The notes beneath the pieces were generated by a model. That model had not been told where the DNA came from. It saw nothing but the letters and a program-made list of their open reading frames with translations, and ran no database searches. From contig NZ_JAGGOJ010000018.1 of the NCBI RefSeq assembly GCF_018614575.1, forward strand, positions 148,825 to 212,824: a stretch of 64,000 nucleotides of DNA, written 5' to 3'. Numbering within the stretch: position 1 is the stretch's first letter; each line of letters starts with the position of its first letter. This document shows, in pieces, positions 17,547-27,078 of the stretch. The DNA comes from Streptomyces sp. ISL-10 (GTDB lineage Bacteria > Actinomycetota > Actinomycetes > Streptomycetales > Streptomycetaceae). The position numbers and the translations under genes were made by a program.

Positions 17547-19130
17547 TCAGCGGGAGTAGCGGGGGTGCACCAGCGTCGACGGTTCGAGACCGGGCACCCG
17601 CGTGCGTTCGGCCGCGCGCCCGTAGGCGGCGAGTTCGTCCACGAGTGGCGAGCGCAGCGGCGGCATGCCGTCATCCAGGGTGAGATGCGGGACGCGGCCC
17701 GCCGAGGCGAGCAGGAAGCCCCGGCCGCCTCTGGTCCGCTCCCCGCTGCCGGAGCGGTCGCCCCCGCCGCCCGGATCACGGTCGAGGTAGGCGGCGGTGG
17801 AGAACCCGGCCGCCCGCAGCGTCGCGTCGACGGTCCAGTACGCACGCGGACGGGCCGCGGGCCCCGCGTGGACGGCCAGGCGTCCGCCCGGGGCGAGGGC
17901 CCGGCGGACGAGGCCGTAGAACTCCAGCGAGTACAGCTTGGTGGCGTCGGTGACGCCGGGGTCGGGCAGGTCCGAGACGATCACGTCGTACCGCCCCCGG
18001 TGCGCGAGGCGCAGCCAGGAGAACGCGTCCGCCGTGACCACGCGCAGTCCGGGGTCGTCATAGACATGGCGGTTCAGCGTGGTGAGCGCCGGGTCCGTGC
18101 GGGCGAGCCGTACGAGCCCGGGGTCCAGTTCGACGATGGTCACCGAGTCGACGTCCCCGTAGCCCAGCGCCTCGCGCGCGGCGAGGCCGTCGCCGCCGCC
18201 GAGGATCAGCACGCGCGCGTGCGGCCCGTTCATGGCGGGGTGGACGAGCGCTTCGTGGTAACGGTGCTCGTCGCGGCCGCGCACCGTCAGCTGCCCGTCG
18301 ATGAAGAGGTCGGGCGCCTGGGACGGCCGGCCGGTGAGGACGATCTCCTGCACGCCGGTGTGCACGGCCACCCGCACCTGGTCGCCGTACAGCGCCCTGC
18401 GCGCGGCCCGCTCGAAGTCGCCGACGAGCGCGGTCGCGAGGGCGAGCAGGGCGAGCACCACCCCGTTGAGCACCAGCAGCCGCAGCCGCCAGCGTGCCGA
18501 CATCTCCCCCCGGAACAGCCACAGCACCAGCACGGAGCCCGCCACCCCGTTGACGCAGCCGGTCACCAGCGCGCCCGTCAGTTCACCCAGCCAGGGCAAC
18601 AACAGGAACGGGAAGGCGAGTCCACCGACCAGCGCGCCCACGTAGTCGGCGGCGAACAGGTCGGCGACGGTGCCCTCCGCGTCCCGGCGCGAGACGCGCT
18701 GGATCAGGGCCATCAACAGAGGTAACTCCGCGCCGATCAGCACCCCGATCGCGAGGGAGAACGCCACCAGCGCGACGCGCGAGCCGCCCATCCAGGCGAA
18801 GGCCGCGTACAGCACCATCGCCGAGGTGCCGCCGACCAGCGCGAGCACCGCCTCCAGCACGCCGAAGCCGACCGCCGCGCGGCAGCGGAGCCGTTTGGCG
18901 AGCAGCGAGCCCACGCCCATCGCGAAGACCATGACGGACAGCACCACGGACGCCTGGGTGACGGAGTCGTCGATCAAGTACGCGGCGAGCGCGACCAGTT
19001 CGAGCTCGTAGACCAGTCCGCAGGCGGCGCAGACGAAGGCCGCGAGCAGAACGAGACCGCGGCCGGCGTCCGGGCGCACGGGCAGCACCACCGTGTCGGG
19101 GGGCAAGGATGCGAGCTGCCGATCGACCAT
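17547..19130 (-). CDS. Membrane-fused spermidine synthase-like aminopropyltransferase
   Basis: 527 residues from ATG 19130. The first half (residues about 20-230) contains seven or so transmembrane helices. The second half is a spermidine-synthase-type methyltransferase fold: QEIVLTGRPSQAPDLFIDGQLTVRGRDEHRYHEALVHPAM, then RVLILGGGDGLAAREALGY, the decarboxylated-SAM binding loop, and DVIVSDLPDPG. Family members with this fused membrane part are common in actinomycetes, and whether they make polyamines is unsettled. It lies 53 bases downstream of the DUF2617 gene on the same strand, as in related genomes. Confidence 0.88.
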   Translation of the reverse strand: MVDRQLASLPPDTVVLPVRPDAGRGLVLLAAFVCAACGLVYELELVALAAYLIDDSVTQASVVLSVMVFAMGVGSLLAKRLRCRAAVGFGVLEAVLALVGGTSAMVLYAAFAWMGGSRVALVAFSLAIGVLIGAELPLLMALIQRVSRRDAEGTVADLFAADYVGALVGGLAFPFLLLPWLGELTGALVTGCVNGVAGSVLVLWLFRGEMSARWRLRLLVLNGVVLALLALATALVGDFERAARRALYGDQVRVAVHTGVQEIVLTGRPSQAPDLFIDGQLTVRGRDEHRYHEALVHPAMNGPHARVLILGGGDGLAAREALGYGDVDSVTIVELDPGLVRLARTDPALTTLNRHVYDDPGLRVVTADAFSWLRLAHRGRYDVIVSDLPDPGVTDATKLYSLEFYGLVRRALAPGGRLAVHAGPAARPRAYWTVDATLRAAGFSTAAYLDRDPGGGGDRSGSGERTRGGRGFLLASAGRVPHLTLDDGMPPLRSPLVDELAAYGRAAERTRVPGLEPSTLVHPRYSR

Positions 19131-19183
19131 TCCCGTAACGCTACGTCTCTGGCCGCGCACGGCTTGTCACCCAAAGGTGTTGA

Positions 19184-19732
19184 CTACAGTGCGGCACGTT
19201 CCGGGCGGCGCTCGGCGCGCTGGCCGTGGTGCAGCGCACCGACCCGCGTACGTGTGACCACGAGGCGGCCCTCCTGCGGGTAGGCGTGCCAGGTGCGCCA
19301 GCGCACCTGCCCCTCGCCGGGCTGGGCGAGCATCGCGGTGAAGGCGTGGGGCGAGCCGGGGAAGGTGCCCGCGAGACCATGGGGGTGGTCGGCCACCAGC
19401 GCGAGCAGCTCCTGGGCACGGCCGGCGAACGACTGACCCGACAGCGTCTCGACCCGCGCGGCGAACTCGTACTCCCAGTCGCCGAGCCGCTTGGCCACCC
19501 CGAGGGGCAGCGGCGTGCTGCTGCCCGGAATGCAGGCGACGGTCTCCGAACAGGCGCCGTGCTCCTGGTCGAGGAGCACTTGGTGGGACGCCCCCAGGAG
19601 TCTCAACTGCAGTTTGGCTCCCGACAGTTCAAGGTCGAGAACGGCGAGGGCGGGCAGCGGCCCCCGGCCGAGCGCCCAGGCGAGGTCGTCGGCACGGGTG
19701 TCGGTATAGGCGGTATCGATGGTCGTGAGCAT
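19184..19732 (-). CDS. DUF2617 family protein
   Basis: 182 residues starting MLTTIDTAYTDTRADDLAWAL, with GGAG about 9 bases before the ATG. Conserved stretches include HQVLLDQEHGACSETVACIPGS, LGDWEYEFAARVETLSG and VRWRTWHAYPQEGRLVVTRT. The family is restricted to actinobacteria and has no assigned activity that I know of. It is regularly found beside the spermidine-synthase-like membrane protein, with which it probably forms an operon. Confidence 0.86.
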   Translation of the reverse strand: MLTTIDTAYTDTRADDLAWALGRGPLPALAVLDLELSGAKLQLRLLGASHQVLLDQEHGACSETVACIPGSSTPLPLGVAKRLGDWEYEFAARVETLSGQSFAGRAQELLALVADHPHGLAGTFPGSPHAFTAMLAQPGEGQVRWRTWHAYPQEGRLVVTRTRVGALHHGQRAERRPERAAL

Positions 19733-20035
19733 GGGTCGGCTCCGCATACGCGCTTCGGCGGGTGGACACGTGGACCTGACGCCCCGACGACGGGGCGCAC
19801 GACATGGGGGGTGGCCTGCTCGGGTCCACAGGAGGTCCGAGGGCTGGATGGATCCAACAGGTTCCATGTGGAGGGAATCACGAACTACGCGTCAACCGCA
19901 GCGTTTTTACCCAACTTGCTATGGTTTCCATCCCCTAGGGGGCCAAGCGGTTCACCTGTTCAACGAAAGGCGGGGCGCAAGGGGTACGTGCAATGCCGCC
20001 CGGTAAGAAGCACTTGCCTACGGCGGCACCAACCT

Positions 20036-20073
20036 GAAGGCACCCGGCGGGAGTTCACCCGCCGGGCACCTTC
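20036..20073. terminator. Stem-loop downstream of the 76-residue gene
   Basis: A 16-base stem with two internal mismatches pairs GAAGGCACCCGGCGGG with CCCGCCGGGCACCTTC around a 6-base loop. It lies 27 bases past the stop of the small leftward gene at 20100-20330. Confidence 0.8.
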
Positions 20074-20099
20074 ACCGGTCGCGGACCAGCTGCCCCGTG

Positions 20100-20330
20100 T
20101 CAGCTGCCTCCGCCACATCCACCGCCACCGCCACCGCCGCACGAGGACGAGCCGCCCCCGCACGACGAGGAGCTGCCGCCGTCACCGGCCGTCCACCAGC
20201 TGCCCGAACTGCCGTTGCTGCCGCCGCTCCGGTGCCGACTGCCGCTGCCGCCCTTCGCCGACCTCCTGCCGGACATCACCAGCGCGAGACCGACGATCGC
20301 CACGATGATCACTGCACCGAATACCGCCAT
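20100..20330 (-). CDS. Small membrane-anchored Gly/Ser/Cys-rich protein
   Basis: 76 residues. One N-terminal transmembrane helix (MAVFGAVIIVAIVGLALVMSG) is followed by a tail made almost only of Ser and Gly, with Cys inserted in clusters such as SSSCGGG and a final CGGGS. Low complexity limits any fold prediction. It recalls a small hypothetical gene at the same place in S. coelicolor, next to the aminotransferase gene. Function unknown; metal binding or envelope attachment by the cysteine-rich tail is only a guess. Confidence 0.6.
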   Translation of the reverse strand: MAVFGAVIIVAIVGLALVMSGRRSAKGGSGSRHRSGGSNGSSGSWWTAGDGGSSSSCGGGSSSCGGGGGGGCGGGS

Positions 20331-20565
20331 CACTTCCACCGCCCCTTCTCCTTCCCCCGATGGGGGTACCTCCCAGGCCGAAGGCTCTGGGGGAGAGTCC
20401 CCCGCGACGCTGCGCGACCGCTTCCCCGTGGTCTTTCCTGTGGCGTTGTGACGCTCACCGTGGTCTTTCCGGTGGCGTTCATCTGCGTGACAGGGATGTG
20501 CCCCCGCCCTCACGGACCCAAAGCAGACTTGAGCAAGTCCAGAGGTTCGGCCCAGGATGGCGCCC

Positions 20566-21753
<1,188 letters not shown>

Positions 21754-21768
21754 GAGCGGCCACGCAAG

Positions 21769-21808
21769 CGCAAGGGCCCGGCGGGAGGTCTCCCGCCGGG
21801 CCCTTGCG
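21769..21808. terminator. Bidirectional terminator, perfect 18-bp stem
   Basis: CGCAAGGGCCCGGCGGGA at 21769-21786 pairs exactly with 21791-21808 around a 4-base loop. It separates the convergent aminotransferase (ends 21753) and YbjN-domain (ends 21820) genes and can serve both. Confidence 0.92.
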
Positions 21809-21819
21809 TGTGCGACGTG

Positions 21820-22365
21820 TCAGGACTCGTCGGCCGGCTTCTCGTCGGACCCGTCCTCGGCCTTCTCCAGACCGAACTGGTCCACGACGAAGCGGTCGAA
21901 CTCGATCGACGCGCGCACCCAGCTGACCGTGGACGACACGAAGTGCTCCAGGCTGACGCCGGTGCCGATCAGCATCTGCGCCTCACCGATGAGGCGGAGG
22001 GACTGCTCCTTCGTCTCCTCGTCCTCGTGCAGGTGCGTATAGACCTTCGGCCACAGGGTGCGGCGGTTCCAGTCGTCGATGAGGTCGAGGAGCTTGGCCC
22101 GGTCTTCGACCTGGTGCGGACGGTCGTAGAAGGTCCGCACCGAGAAGACCTGCTGCTCGTTCTCGCCGCGGAACATGAAGTACGTGCGGAATTCCTCCCA
22201 CGGCGCCGCGAGGTCGCCCTCGTCGTCGACGACGTACTTCAGCTCCATCTGCTCGAGCAGCTGCTTGACCAGGTCCTGGTCGGGAACGACGGGGCCCGCC
22301 GGTCCTGCGGCCTGGGGCTGGGGCTGGCCCCCGAAATTCGGAATCGAGGACGGATCGATGGTCAC
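21820..22365 (-). CDS. YbjN domain protein
   Basis: 181 residues from GTG 22365, with GAAGGG in front. The YbjN fold (a type III secretion chaperone-like fold) is seen in LLEQMELKYVVDDEGDLAAPW, FMFRGENEQQVFSVRTFYDRP and a C-terminal helix with SFVSSTVSWVRASIEFDRF-like sequence. Members are implicated in protein interaction and stress responses rather than catalysis. The C terminus is acidic (EDGSDEKPADES). Upstream lies a 785-base gene-free stretch of degenerate repeats. Confidence 0.87.
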   Translation of the reverse strand: MTIDPSSIPNFGGQPQPQAAGPAGPVVPDQDLVKQLLEQMELKYVVDDEGDLAAPWEEFRTYFMFRGENEQQVFSVRTFYDRPHQVEDRAKLLDLIDDWNRRTLWPKVYTHLHEDEETKEQSLRLIGEAQMLIGTGVSLEHFVSSTVSWVRASIEFDRFVVDQFGLEKAEDGSDEKPADES

Positions 22366-23150
22366 CGTGTATTTCCCTTCGTACGGATGCCGCCATCCTC
22401 TCCCATCCCCGCCCGCCCCTGGCAAGCCCCGCCGCGCCCGATCCGCTGCGAGCTGATCCGACTCGGGGATTCCCCCGAACCACCTCGCCTCGATTTCCCC
22501 CTACGGCCGGGCGGCTGTGGGAGTTTCCCCGGCGGGGCTGGATTTCGCTGCGCGCGATCAAGCCGTACGGGGCTCTCCCCGGGGAGCCCGGAAGGAGCCC
22601 CGGAACACCGCCGGAAGGGCCCCGGGCGAAGCCCAGGAGGGGCTTGACGACACCCCCGTACCCCCCGGCTTGCCCCGGTCTGGGTATGAGGGGACCCCCC
22701 CGGCTTCGCCCGCGGACCCCACTCCCACGGCCGCCCGGACAGTCCGGGGCCCGGGGGCGACGCCCCAGATCGCGATGGGCCTCCCACGACCGTCAGGGCG
22801 CCCAGGGCCTGCGGGCTAAGCCCAGGTATCGGAACGGAGGCACCCCTCACGTTCCGCCGCGGACCTCACGCCCACGGCCGCCAGGCCGTCCGCGGCCCGG
22901 GGGCGAAACCCCAGACGGGGAGGGGGTGAAGGGATACCTCCCACGGCCGCCAAAGCGTCCACGGCACCGCGGGCGAAACCCCGGATCGGGATGGCCCTCC
23001 ACGGCCGCCAAGCAGTGGAGGGCCGGGGCCGACGCCCCGGACCGGGGGTACCTCCCCGGCGTCAGGCCGTCCACGGCACCTCGGGCGAAACCCCAGTCGG
23101 GAATGGCGAGGCAGGGAAAGCGCCCCGTACGGCGGGACCCGCCCCGCCCC
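22366..23150. other. 785-base gene-free, repeat-filled spacer
   Basis: This lies between the YbjN gene and the end of clpB. The clpB-proximal part is an array of degenerate repeats (22719-23107). The rest is GC-rich palindromic filler similar to that at 7.8 and 11.9 kb. No open frame here shows a family signature or plausible start. Confidence 0.75.
22719..23107. repeat. Array of about six degenerate 55-75 base repeats
   Basis: Units share the order CTCCCACGGCCGCC, then AGGCCGTCCACGGC, then GCGGGCGAAACCCC, then GATCGGGATGGC. Approximate starts are 22719, 22781, 22865, 22936, 22996 and 23050. Units 3, 4 and 6 are the best conserved. Spacing is irregular and units vary by substitutions and small indels. 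There are no cas genes and the units touch, so this is not CRISPR. It lies directly after clpB. Confidence 0.7.
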
Positions 23151-25736
23151 CTACCGCGCCGCGCCCACCAGCAGGCCGTCCTCGAAACGGTCCACGCGGA
23201 CCGTGTCGCCGTCCTTGATCTCGCCCGCGAGGATCTCCTTGGCGAGGCGGTCGCCGATCGCCGTCTGGACCAGCCTGCGCAGCGGCCGGGCGCCGTACGC
23301 GGGGTCGTAGCCCTCGTTCGCGAGCCATTCCAGCGCCGCCGGGGTGACGTCCAGGGTGAGCCTGCGCTCGGCGAGACGGCGGGCCAGCCGGTCGATCTGG
23401 AGCCGGGCGATGTGCGCCAGCTCGTCCTTCGACAGCGCCGAGAAGACCACCAGGTCGTCGAGGCGATTGAGGAACTCGGGCTTGAAGGTGGCCCGCACCA
23501 GCTCCAGCACCTGTTGCTTCTTCTCCTCGGCGCCGGTCAGCGGCTCGACGAGGTACTGGCTGCCCAGGTTGGACGTCAGGATCAGGATGGTGTTGCGGAA
23601 GTCCACCGTCCGGCCCTGCCCGTCGGTGAGCCGCCCGTCGTCGAGGACCTGGAGCAGGATGTCGAAGACCTCGGGGTGGGCCTTCTCCACCTCGTCCAAC
23701 AGCACCACGCTGTACGGGCGGCGCCGCACGGCCTCGGTGAGCTGGCCGCCCTCCTCGTAGCCGACGTAGCCGGGGGGCGCGCCGACCAGGCGGGCGACGC
23801 TGTGCTTCTCGCCGTACTCCGACATGTCGATACGGACCATCGCCCGCTCGTCGTCGAAGAGGAAGTCGGCGAGCGCCTTCGCCAGCTCGGTCTTGCCCAC
23901 ACCGGTCGGGCCGAGGAAGAGGAACGAGCCCGTCGGCCGGTCCGGGTCGGCGATCCCCGCGCGTGTACGCCGTACCGCGTCGGCCACGGCCTGCACCGCC
24001 TCGCTCTGGCCGATCAGCCGCCGCCCCAGCTCCTGCTCCATGCGCAGCAGCTTCTGCGTCTCGCCCTCCAGCAGGCGGCCGGCCGGGATGCCGGTCCAGG
24101 AGCCGACCACGTCCGCGATGTCGTCGGGGCCGACCTCCTCCTTGACCATGGTGTCCTTGGACGCCTCCTCCTCGGCCTCGGACGCGGCCTCCAGATCGCG
24201 CTCCAGGGCCGGGATCTCCCCGTAGAGCAGCTTGGAGGCGGTGTCGAAGTCACCGTCGCGCTGGGCGCGCTCGGCCTGGCCGCGCAGGTCGTCCAGCCGC
24301 TCCTTGAGCTCACCGACGCGGTTGAGGCCCTGCTTCTCCTTCTCCCAGCGTGCGGTCAGCCCGCGCAGCTCCTCCTCCCGGTCCGCGAGGTCGCGGCGCA
24401 GCTTCTCCAGGCGCTGCACGGAGGCGGGGTCGGACTCGTTCTTGAGCGCGAGCTCCTCCATGCGCAACCGGTCGACGGCGCGCTGCAGTTCGTCGATCTC
24501 CACGGGCGAGGAGTCGATCTCCATCCGCAACCGGGAGGCGGCCTCGTCCACGAGGTCGATGGCCTTGTCCGGCAGGAAGCGGGAGGTGATGTACCGGTCG
24601 GAGAGAGTGGCCGCGGCGACCAGCGCGGAGTCGTTGATCTGCACCTTGTGGTGGGCCTCGTAGCGGCCCTTGAGCCCGCGCAGGATCGCGATGGTGTCCT
24701 CGACCGTCGGCTCGGCGACCAGCACCTGCTGGAAGCGCCGCTCCAGCGCCGCGTCCTTCTCGATCCGCTCGCGGTACTCGTCCAGGGTGGTGGCGCCGAC
24801 CATGCGCAGCTCGCCGCGGGCCAGCATGGGCTTGAGCATGTTGCCCGCGTCCATCGACGAGTCACCGCCGGCGCCCGCGCCGACGACCGTGTGCAGCTCG
24901 TCGATGAACGTGATGATCTGCCCGTCGCTCGCCTTGATCTCGGACAGGACGGTCTTCAGCCGCTCCTCGAACTCGCCGCGGTACTTGGCGCCCGCCACCA
25001 TCGCGCCGAGGTCGAGCGCGACGAGCCGCTTGTTGCGCAGCGACTCGGGCACGTCACCCTTGACGATGCGCTGGGCGAGGCCCTCGACGACGGCGGTCTT
25101 GCCGACGCCCGGCTCGCCGATGAGCACGGGGTTGTTCTTGGTGCGCCGCGAGAGCACCTGCACGACGCGGCGGATCTCCTGGTCCCGGCCGATGACCGGG
25201 TCGAGCTTGCCCTCACGGGCGGCCGCGGTGAAGTCCGTGCCGAACTTCTCCAGCGCCTTGTACTGACCCTCGGGGTCGGGTGTGGTCACCCGGCGCCCTC
25301 CTCTTGCCTTCTCGAACGCGTCCAGCAGCTTCCTGTCCGTGGCACCCTGCCCGGCCAGCACCTCACCGGCCTGCCCGCCCCTGGCGGCGATGCCGATGAG
25401 GAGGTGCTCGGTGGAGACATAGTCGTCGCCGAGCTCCTTGGCCCGCTGGGAGGCGTCGGCGATGACCGCCAGCAGCTCGCGGTTGGGCTGCGGCGGCGCG
25501 ACGGTGGAGCCGGTGACGCTGGGCAGCGACGCGAGGAGGCGCTCGGCCCCGGACCGGACGGCGGCCTGGTCGGCGTCGACCGCGGCCAGCAGATCGGTGA
25601 TGTTCTCGTTTTCCTGGCCCGCGAGGAGCGCGAGCAGCAGGTGCGCCGCGGTCAGATCGGCGTGCCCGTCCTGCACGGCCCGGTTGCTCGCCGCGTTGAT
25701 CGCGTCACGGCTCTTGTTGGTCAGCTCGGCGTCCAC
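23151..25736 (-). CDS. clpB: ATP-dependent disaggregase ClpB
   Basis: 861-residue Hsp100 chaperone that works with DnaK to dissolve aggregates. The N domain has two Clp_N repeats (residues 1-150). NBD1 has Walker A GEPGVGKTAVVEG near 197-209. The middle domain is the long coiled coil around residues 400-530. NBD2 has GPTGVGKTELAKALADFLF near 600 and the sensor region TSNLGSQYL. Length and motif order are typical. The promoter region contains a HAIR operator at 25799-25819, so heat-inducible HspR control is expected, as shown for Streptomyces clpB. Confidence 0.97.
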   Translation of the reverse strand: MDAELTNKSRDAINAASNRAVQDGHADLTAAHLLLALLAGQENENITDLLAAVDADQAAVRSGAERLLASLPSVTGSTVAPPQPNRELLAVIADASQRAKELGDDYVSTEHLLIGIAARGGQAGEVLAGQGATDRKLLDAFEKARGGRRVTTPDPEGQYKALEKFGTDFTAAAREGKLDPVIGRDQEIRRVVQVLSRRTKNNPVLIGEPGVGKTAVVEGLAQRIVKGDVPESLRNKRLVALDLGAMVAGAKYRGEFEERLKTVLSEIKASDGQIITFIDELHTVVGAGAGGDSSMDAGNMLKPMLARGELRMVGATTLDEYRERIEKDAALERRFQQVLVAEPTVEDTIAILRGLKGRYEAHHKVQINDSALVAAATLSDRYITSRFLPDKAIDLVDEAASRLRMEIDSSPVEIDELQRAVDRLRMEELALKNESDPASVQRLEKLRRDLADREEELRGLTARWEKEKQGLNRVGELKERLDDLRGQAERAQRDGDFDTASKLLYGEIPALERDLEAASEAEEEASKDTMVKEEVGPDDIADVVGSWTGIPAGRLLEGETQKLLRMEQELGRRLIGQSEAVQAVADAVRRTRAGIADPDRPTGSFLFLGPTGVGKTELAKALADFLFDDERAMVRIDMSEYGEKHSVARLVGAPPGYVGYEEGGQLTEAVRRRPYSVVLLDEVEKAHPEVFDILLQVLDDGRLTDGQGRTVDFRNTILILTSNLGSQYLVEPLTGAEEKKQQVLELVRATFKPEFLNRLDDLVVFSALSKDELAHIARLQIDRLARRLAERRLTLDVTPAALEWLANEGYDPAYGARPLRRLVQTAIGDRLAKEILAGEIKDGDTVRVDRFEDGLLVGAAR

Positions 25737-25798
25737 GTGCCCTCTTTCCTCCTTGCTGATGGGCTCTGCCCAACACTGACTCCGTCAACCTTCACAAA

Positions 25799-25819
25799 GT
25801 TGAGTCTATTCCACTCATG
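25799..25819. promoter_or_regulatory. HAIR operator for HspR upstream of clpB
   Basis: GTTGAGT, a 7-base spacer, then ACTCATG matches the HAIR consensus CTTGAGT-N7-ACTCAAG, with the core TTGAGT and ACTCA intact. It lies between clpB (start 25736) and the divergent oxidoreductase gene (start 25857), 38 bases from the latter start, so it could affect both. Confidence 0.88.
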
Positions 25820-25856
25820 GTGTCGACGAACAGGCCACGAAGGTAGGTTCCGCCCC

Positions 25857-26270
25857 ATGGCCATCGATCCCCGGAACCCCGACGTCTCGTATCTCAGCTT
25901 CTGGCGCGAGTACCACATGTGCACCCTGACGACCCCGCGCCCGGACGGCACCCCGCACGTCGTCGCGGTGGGCGTGACGTACGACCCCGAGGGCGGAACG
26001 CGCGGCATGGCCCGGGTGATCACGAACAAGCACAGCCGCAAGGTCGCCAATGTCCTGGCCGCGGGCCCGGAGGGAGCACCGGCCGCGGTGTGCCAGGTGG
26101 ACAAGGGCCGCTGGGCGACGCTGGAGGGCGTCGCGACGATCCGCACGGAGCCGGATGTCGTCGCCGACGCGGTGAGCCGCTACGCGGAGCGGTACGGGCG
26201 CACGCCGTCGCCCAATCCGGACCGGGTGGTCATCGAGATCGCGCTGACCCGGGCGATGGGCCGGGCCTGA
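25857..26270 (+). CDS. PPOX-class F420-dependent oxidoreductase
   Basis: 137-residue split-barrel flavin/F420-binding protein of the pyridoxamine-phosphate-oxidase-like group. DVSYLSFWREYHMCTLTTPRPDGTPHVVAVGVTYD at the N terminus is typical of the TIGR03618-type F420 enzymes. ARVITNKHSRKVANVLA and WATLEGVATIRTEPDVV supply the remaining barrel strands. It probably reduces a small organic substrate with F420H2. It is divergent from clpB with the HAIR operator between them. A 13-bp terminator follows. Confidence 0.87.
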   Translation: MAIDPRNPDVSYLSFWREYHMCTLTTPRPDGTPHVVAVGVTYDPEGGTRGMARVITNKHSRKVANVLAAGPEGAPAAVCQVDKGRWATLEGVATIRTEPDVVADAVSRYAERYGRTPSPNPDRVVIEIALTRAMGRA

Positions 26271-26363
26271 CGCCCGGCGCGGGCGGCCCGGCGGGTGGCC
26301 CGTGGGCGGCCCGAGCGGGACGCGGGCCCGCCGGCCCGGCCGAAACGTCTCCGGGCAGCACAA

Positions 26364-26398
26364 CGGCGCCATCGTGTTTCAGGTCCACGATGGCGCCG
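26364..26398. terminator. Bidirectional 13-bp stem-loop
   Basis: CGGCGCCATCGTG at 26364-26376 pairs perfectly with CACGATGGCGCCG at 26386-26398 around a 9-base loop. It lies between the convergent oxidoreductase (ends 26270) and the small Rieske-like gene (ends 26446). Confidence 0.87.
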
Positions 26399-26445
26399 CT
26401 GTGTGGGGGAAGCGCCCGAGCGATTTGAAACGACGGGGGAATCGC

Positions 26446-26763
26446 TCAGGCACTGCGGGGGGTGGCGGTGGTGTCTGGTTCGACGAGCTGATGATCACGC
26501 GCGTCGAGGTTGACGAAGATCATGCCGTACCGGATGGCACAGCGGACCGGCTGCGGGGCTCCGCGCGGCCGTCGAAGGCATCGGTAGGCGCGGACGTCCT
26601 CGTCCTCTTCACGGGCGACGACGATGGGCTCTCCGAACAGGGTGACCATCAACGAGTCGCCACGGTGGGGGATTGCCGTGACGAGGTCGATGAAGTGCCA
26701 CCCGGAGCGATATGCCGTCGCCATCTCCCGTCGGAAGACCCTGTCGTCCGGGGGTATGGTCAT
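26446..26763 (-). CDS. Small Rieske-derived protein lacking the cluster histidines
   Basis: 105 residues. The sequence follows the N-terminal Rieske domain of ring-hydroxylating dioxygenases: a Trp-containing start (AYRSGWHFIDLVTAIPHRGDS), the strand FGEPIVVAREEDEDVRAYRC, a shortened cluster-loop region, and the end strand YGMIFVNLDARD. The usual ligand motifs C-x-H and C-x-x-H appear as CLRRPRG and CAIRYG, so both histidines are missing and about 25 residues between them are deleted. It probably no longer binds a Rieske cluster. Its ATG overlaps the stop of the upstream exported-peptide gene (ATGA), so both are translated together. Confidence 0.65.
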   Translation of the reverse strand: MTIPPDDRVFRREMATAYRSGWHFIDLVTAIPHRGDSLMVTLFGEPIVVAREEDEDVRAYRCLRRPRGAPQPVRCAIRYGMIFVNLDARDHQLVEPDTTATPRSA

Positions 26764-26948
26764 GCGTCCGCCTTCGCGGGCGGGACGTCCCAGCCGCTGT
26801 CCGGCGGTCCGGTGACGGCCTGCACGTTGTCCCAACCGCTGTCCGCCGGGAAGTCGGCCGGATCGAACCCCGTGGCACCCGCGGCGCCGAACGCCACGAT
26901 CGCAGAGAAGACAGCGGCAAGCACCGAGCGAAGCATTCTTTCGCGCAT
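26760..26948 (-). CDS. Small exported peptide with repeated DSGWD motif
   Basis: 62 residues. A basic start (MRERMLR) and hydrophobic segment (SVLAAVFSAIVAFGAAGATG) form a signal peptide. The expected mature part of about 37 residues contains DSGWD twice, in PADSGWDNVQ and PPDSGWDVPP. No domain is recognised. It overlaps the Rieske-derived gene by 4 bases and is divergent from a LuxR/PLD-type regulator. A role as secreted signal or precursor peptide is an inference from size, export signal and neighbours. A longer reading from GTG 26963 is possible. Confidence 0.65.
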   Translation of the reverse strand: MRERMLRSVLAAVFSAIVAFGAAGATGFDPADFPADSGWDNVQAVTGPPDSGWDVPPAKADA

Positions 26949-27046
26949 AGTCGGCTTCGTCCTCACTTGATGGTTTCTTCTCCCCCGCATCACAAGACGA
27001 TGGCTCATTCAGGCATGTCAATGCCACAGGGGCGATGCATCATGTT

Positions 27047-27060
27047 CCTGTACGTACAGG
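27047..27060. promoter_or_regulatory. 14-base perfect palindrome in the divergent promoter region
   Basis: CCTGTACGTACAGG lies 18 bases upstream of the TTG start of the regulator at 27079 and 98 bases upstream of the peptide gene start. A second, smaller inverted repeat (GGCAT and ATGCC, 27012-27025) is nearby. It is a candidate operator for the adjacent regulator, which would give autoregulation and control of the peptide gene. Confidence 0.6.
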
Positions 27061-27078
27061 ACCCTGGGGGGTGGAGAT

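Noticed and set aside
22719..23107. CRISPR array
   Set aside because: Units are degenerate, contiguous and of unequal length, with no constant repeat plus unique spacers and no cas genes.
22644..26270. Very long plus-strand open frame (about 1200 codons) across clpB
   Set aside because: It is the antisense shadow of clpB produced by high GC third positions; the minus strand has all ClpB motifs. Only its tail, read in the same frame from 25857, is a real gene.
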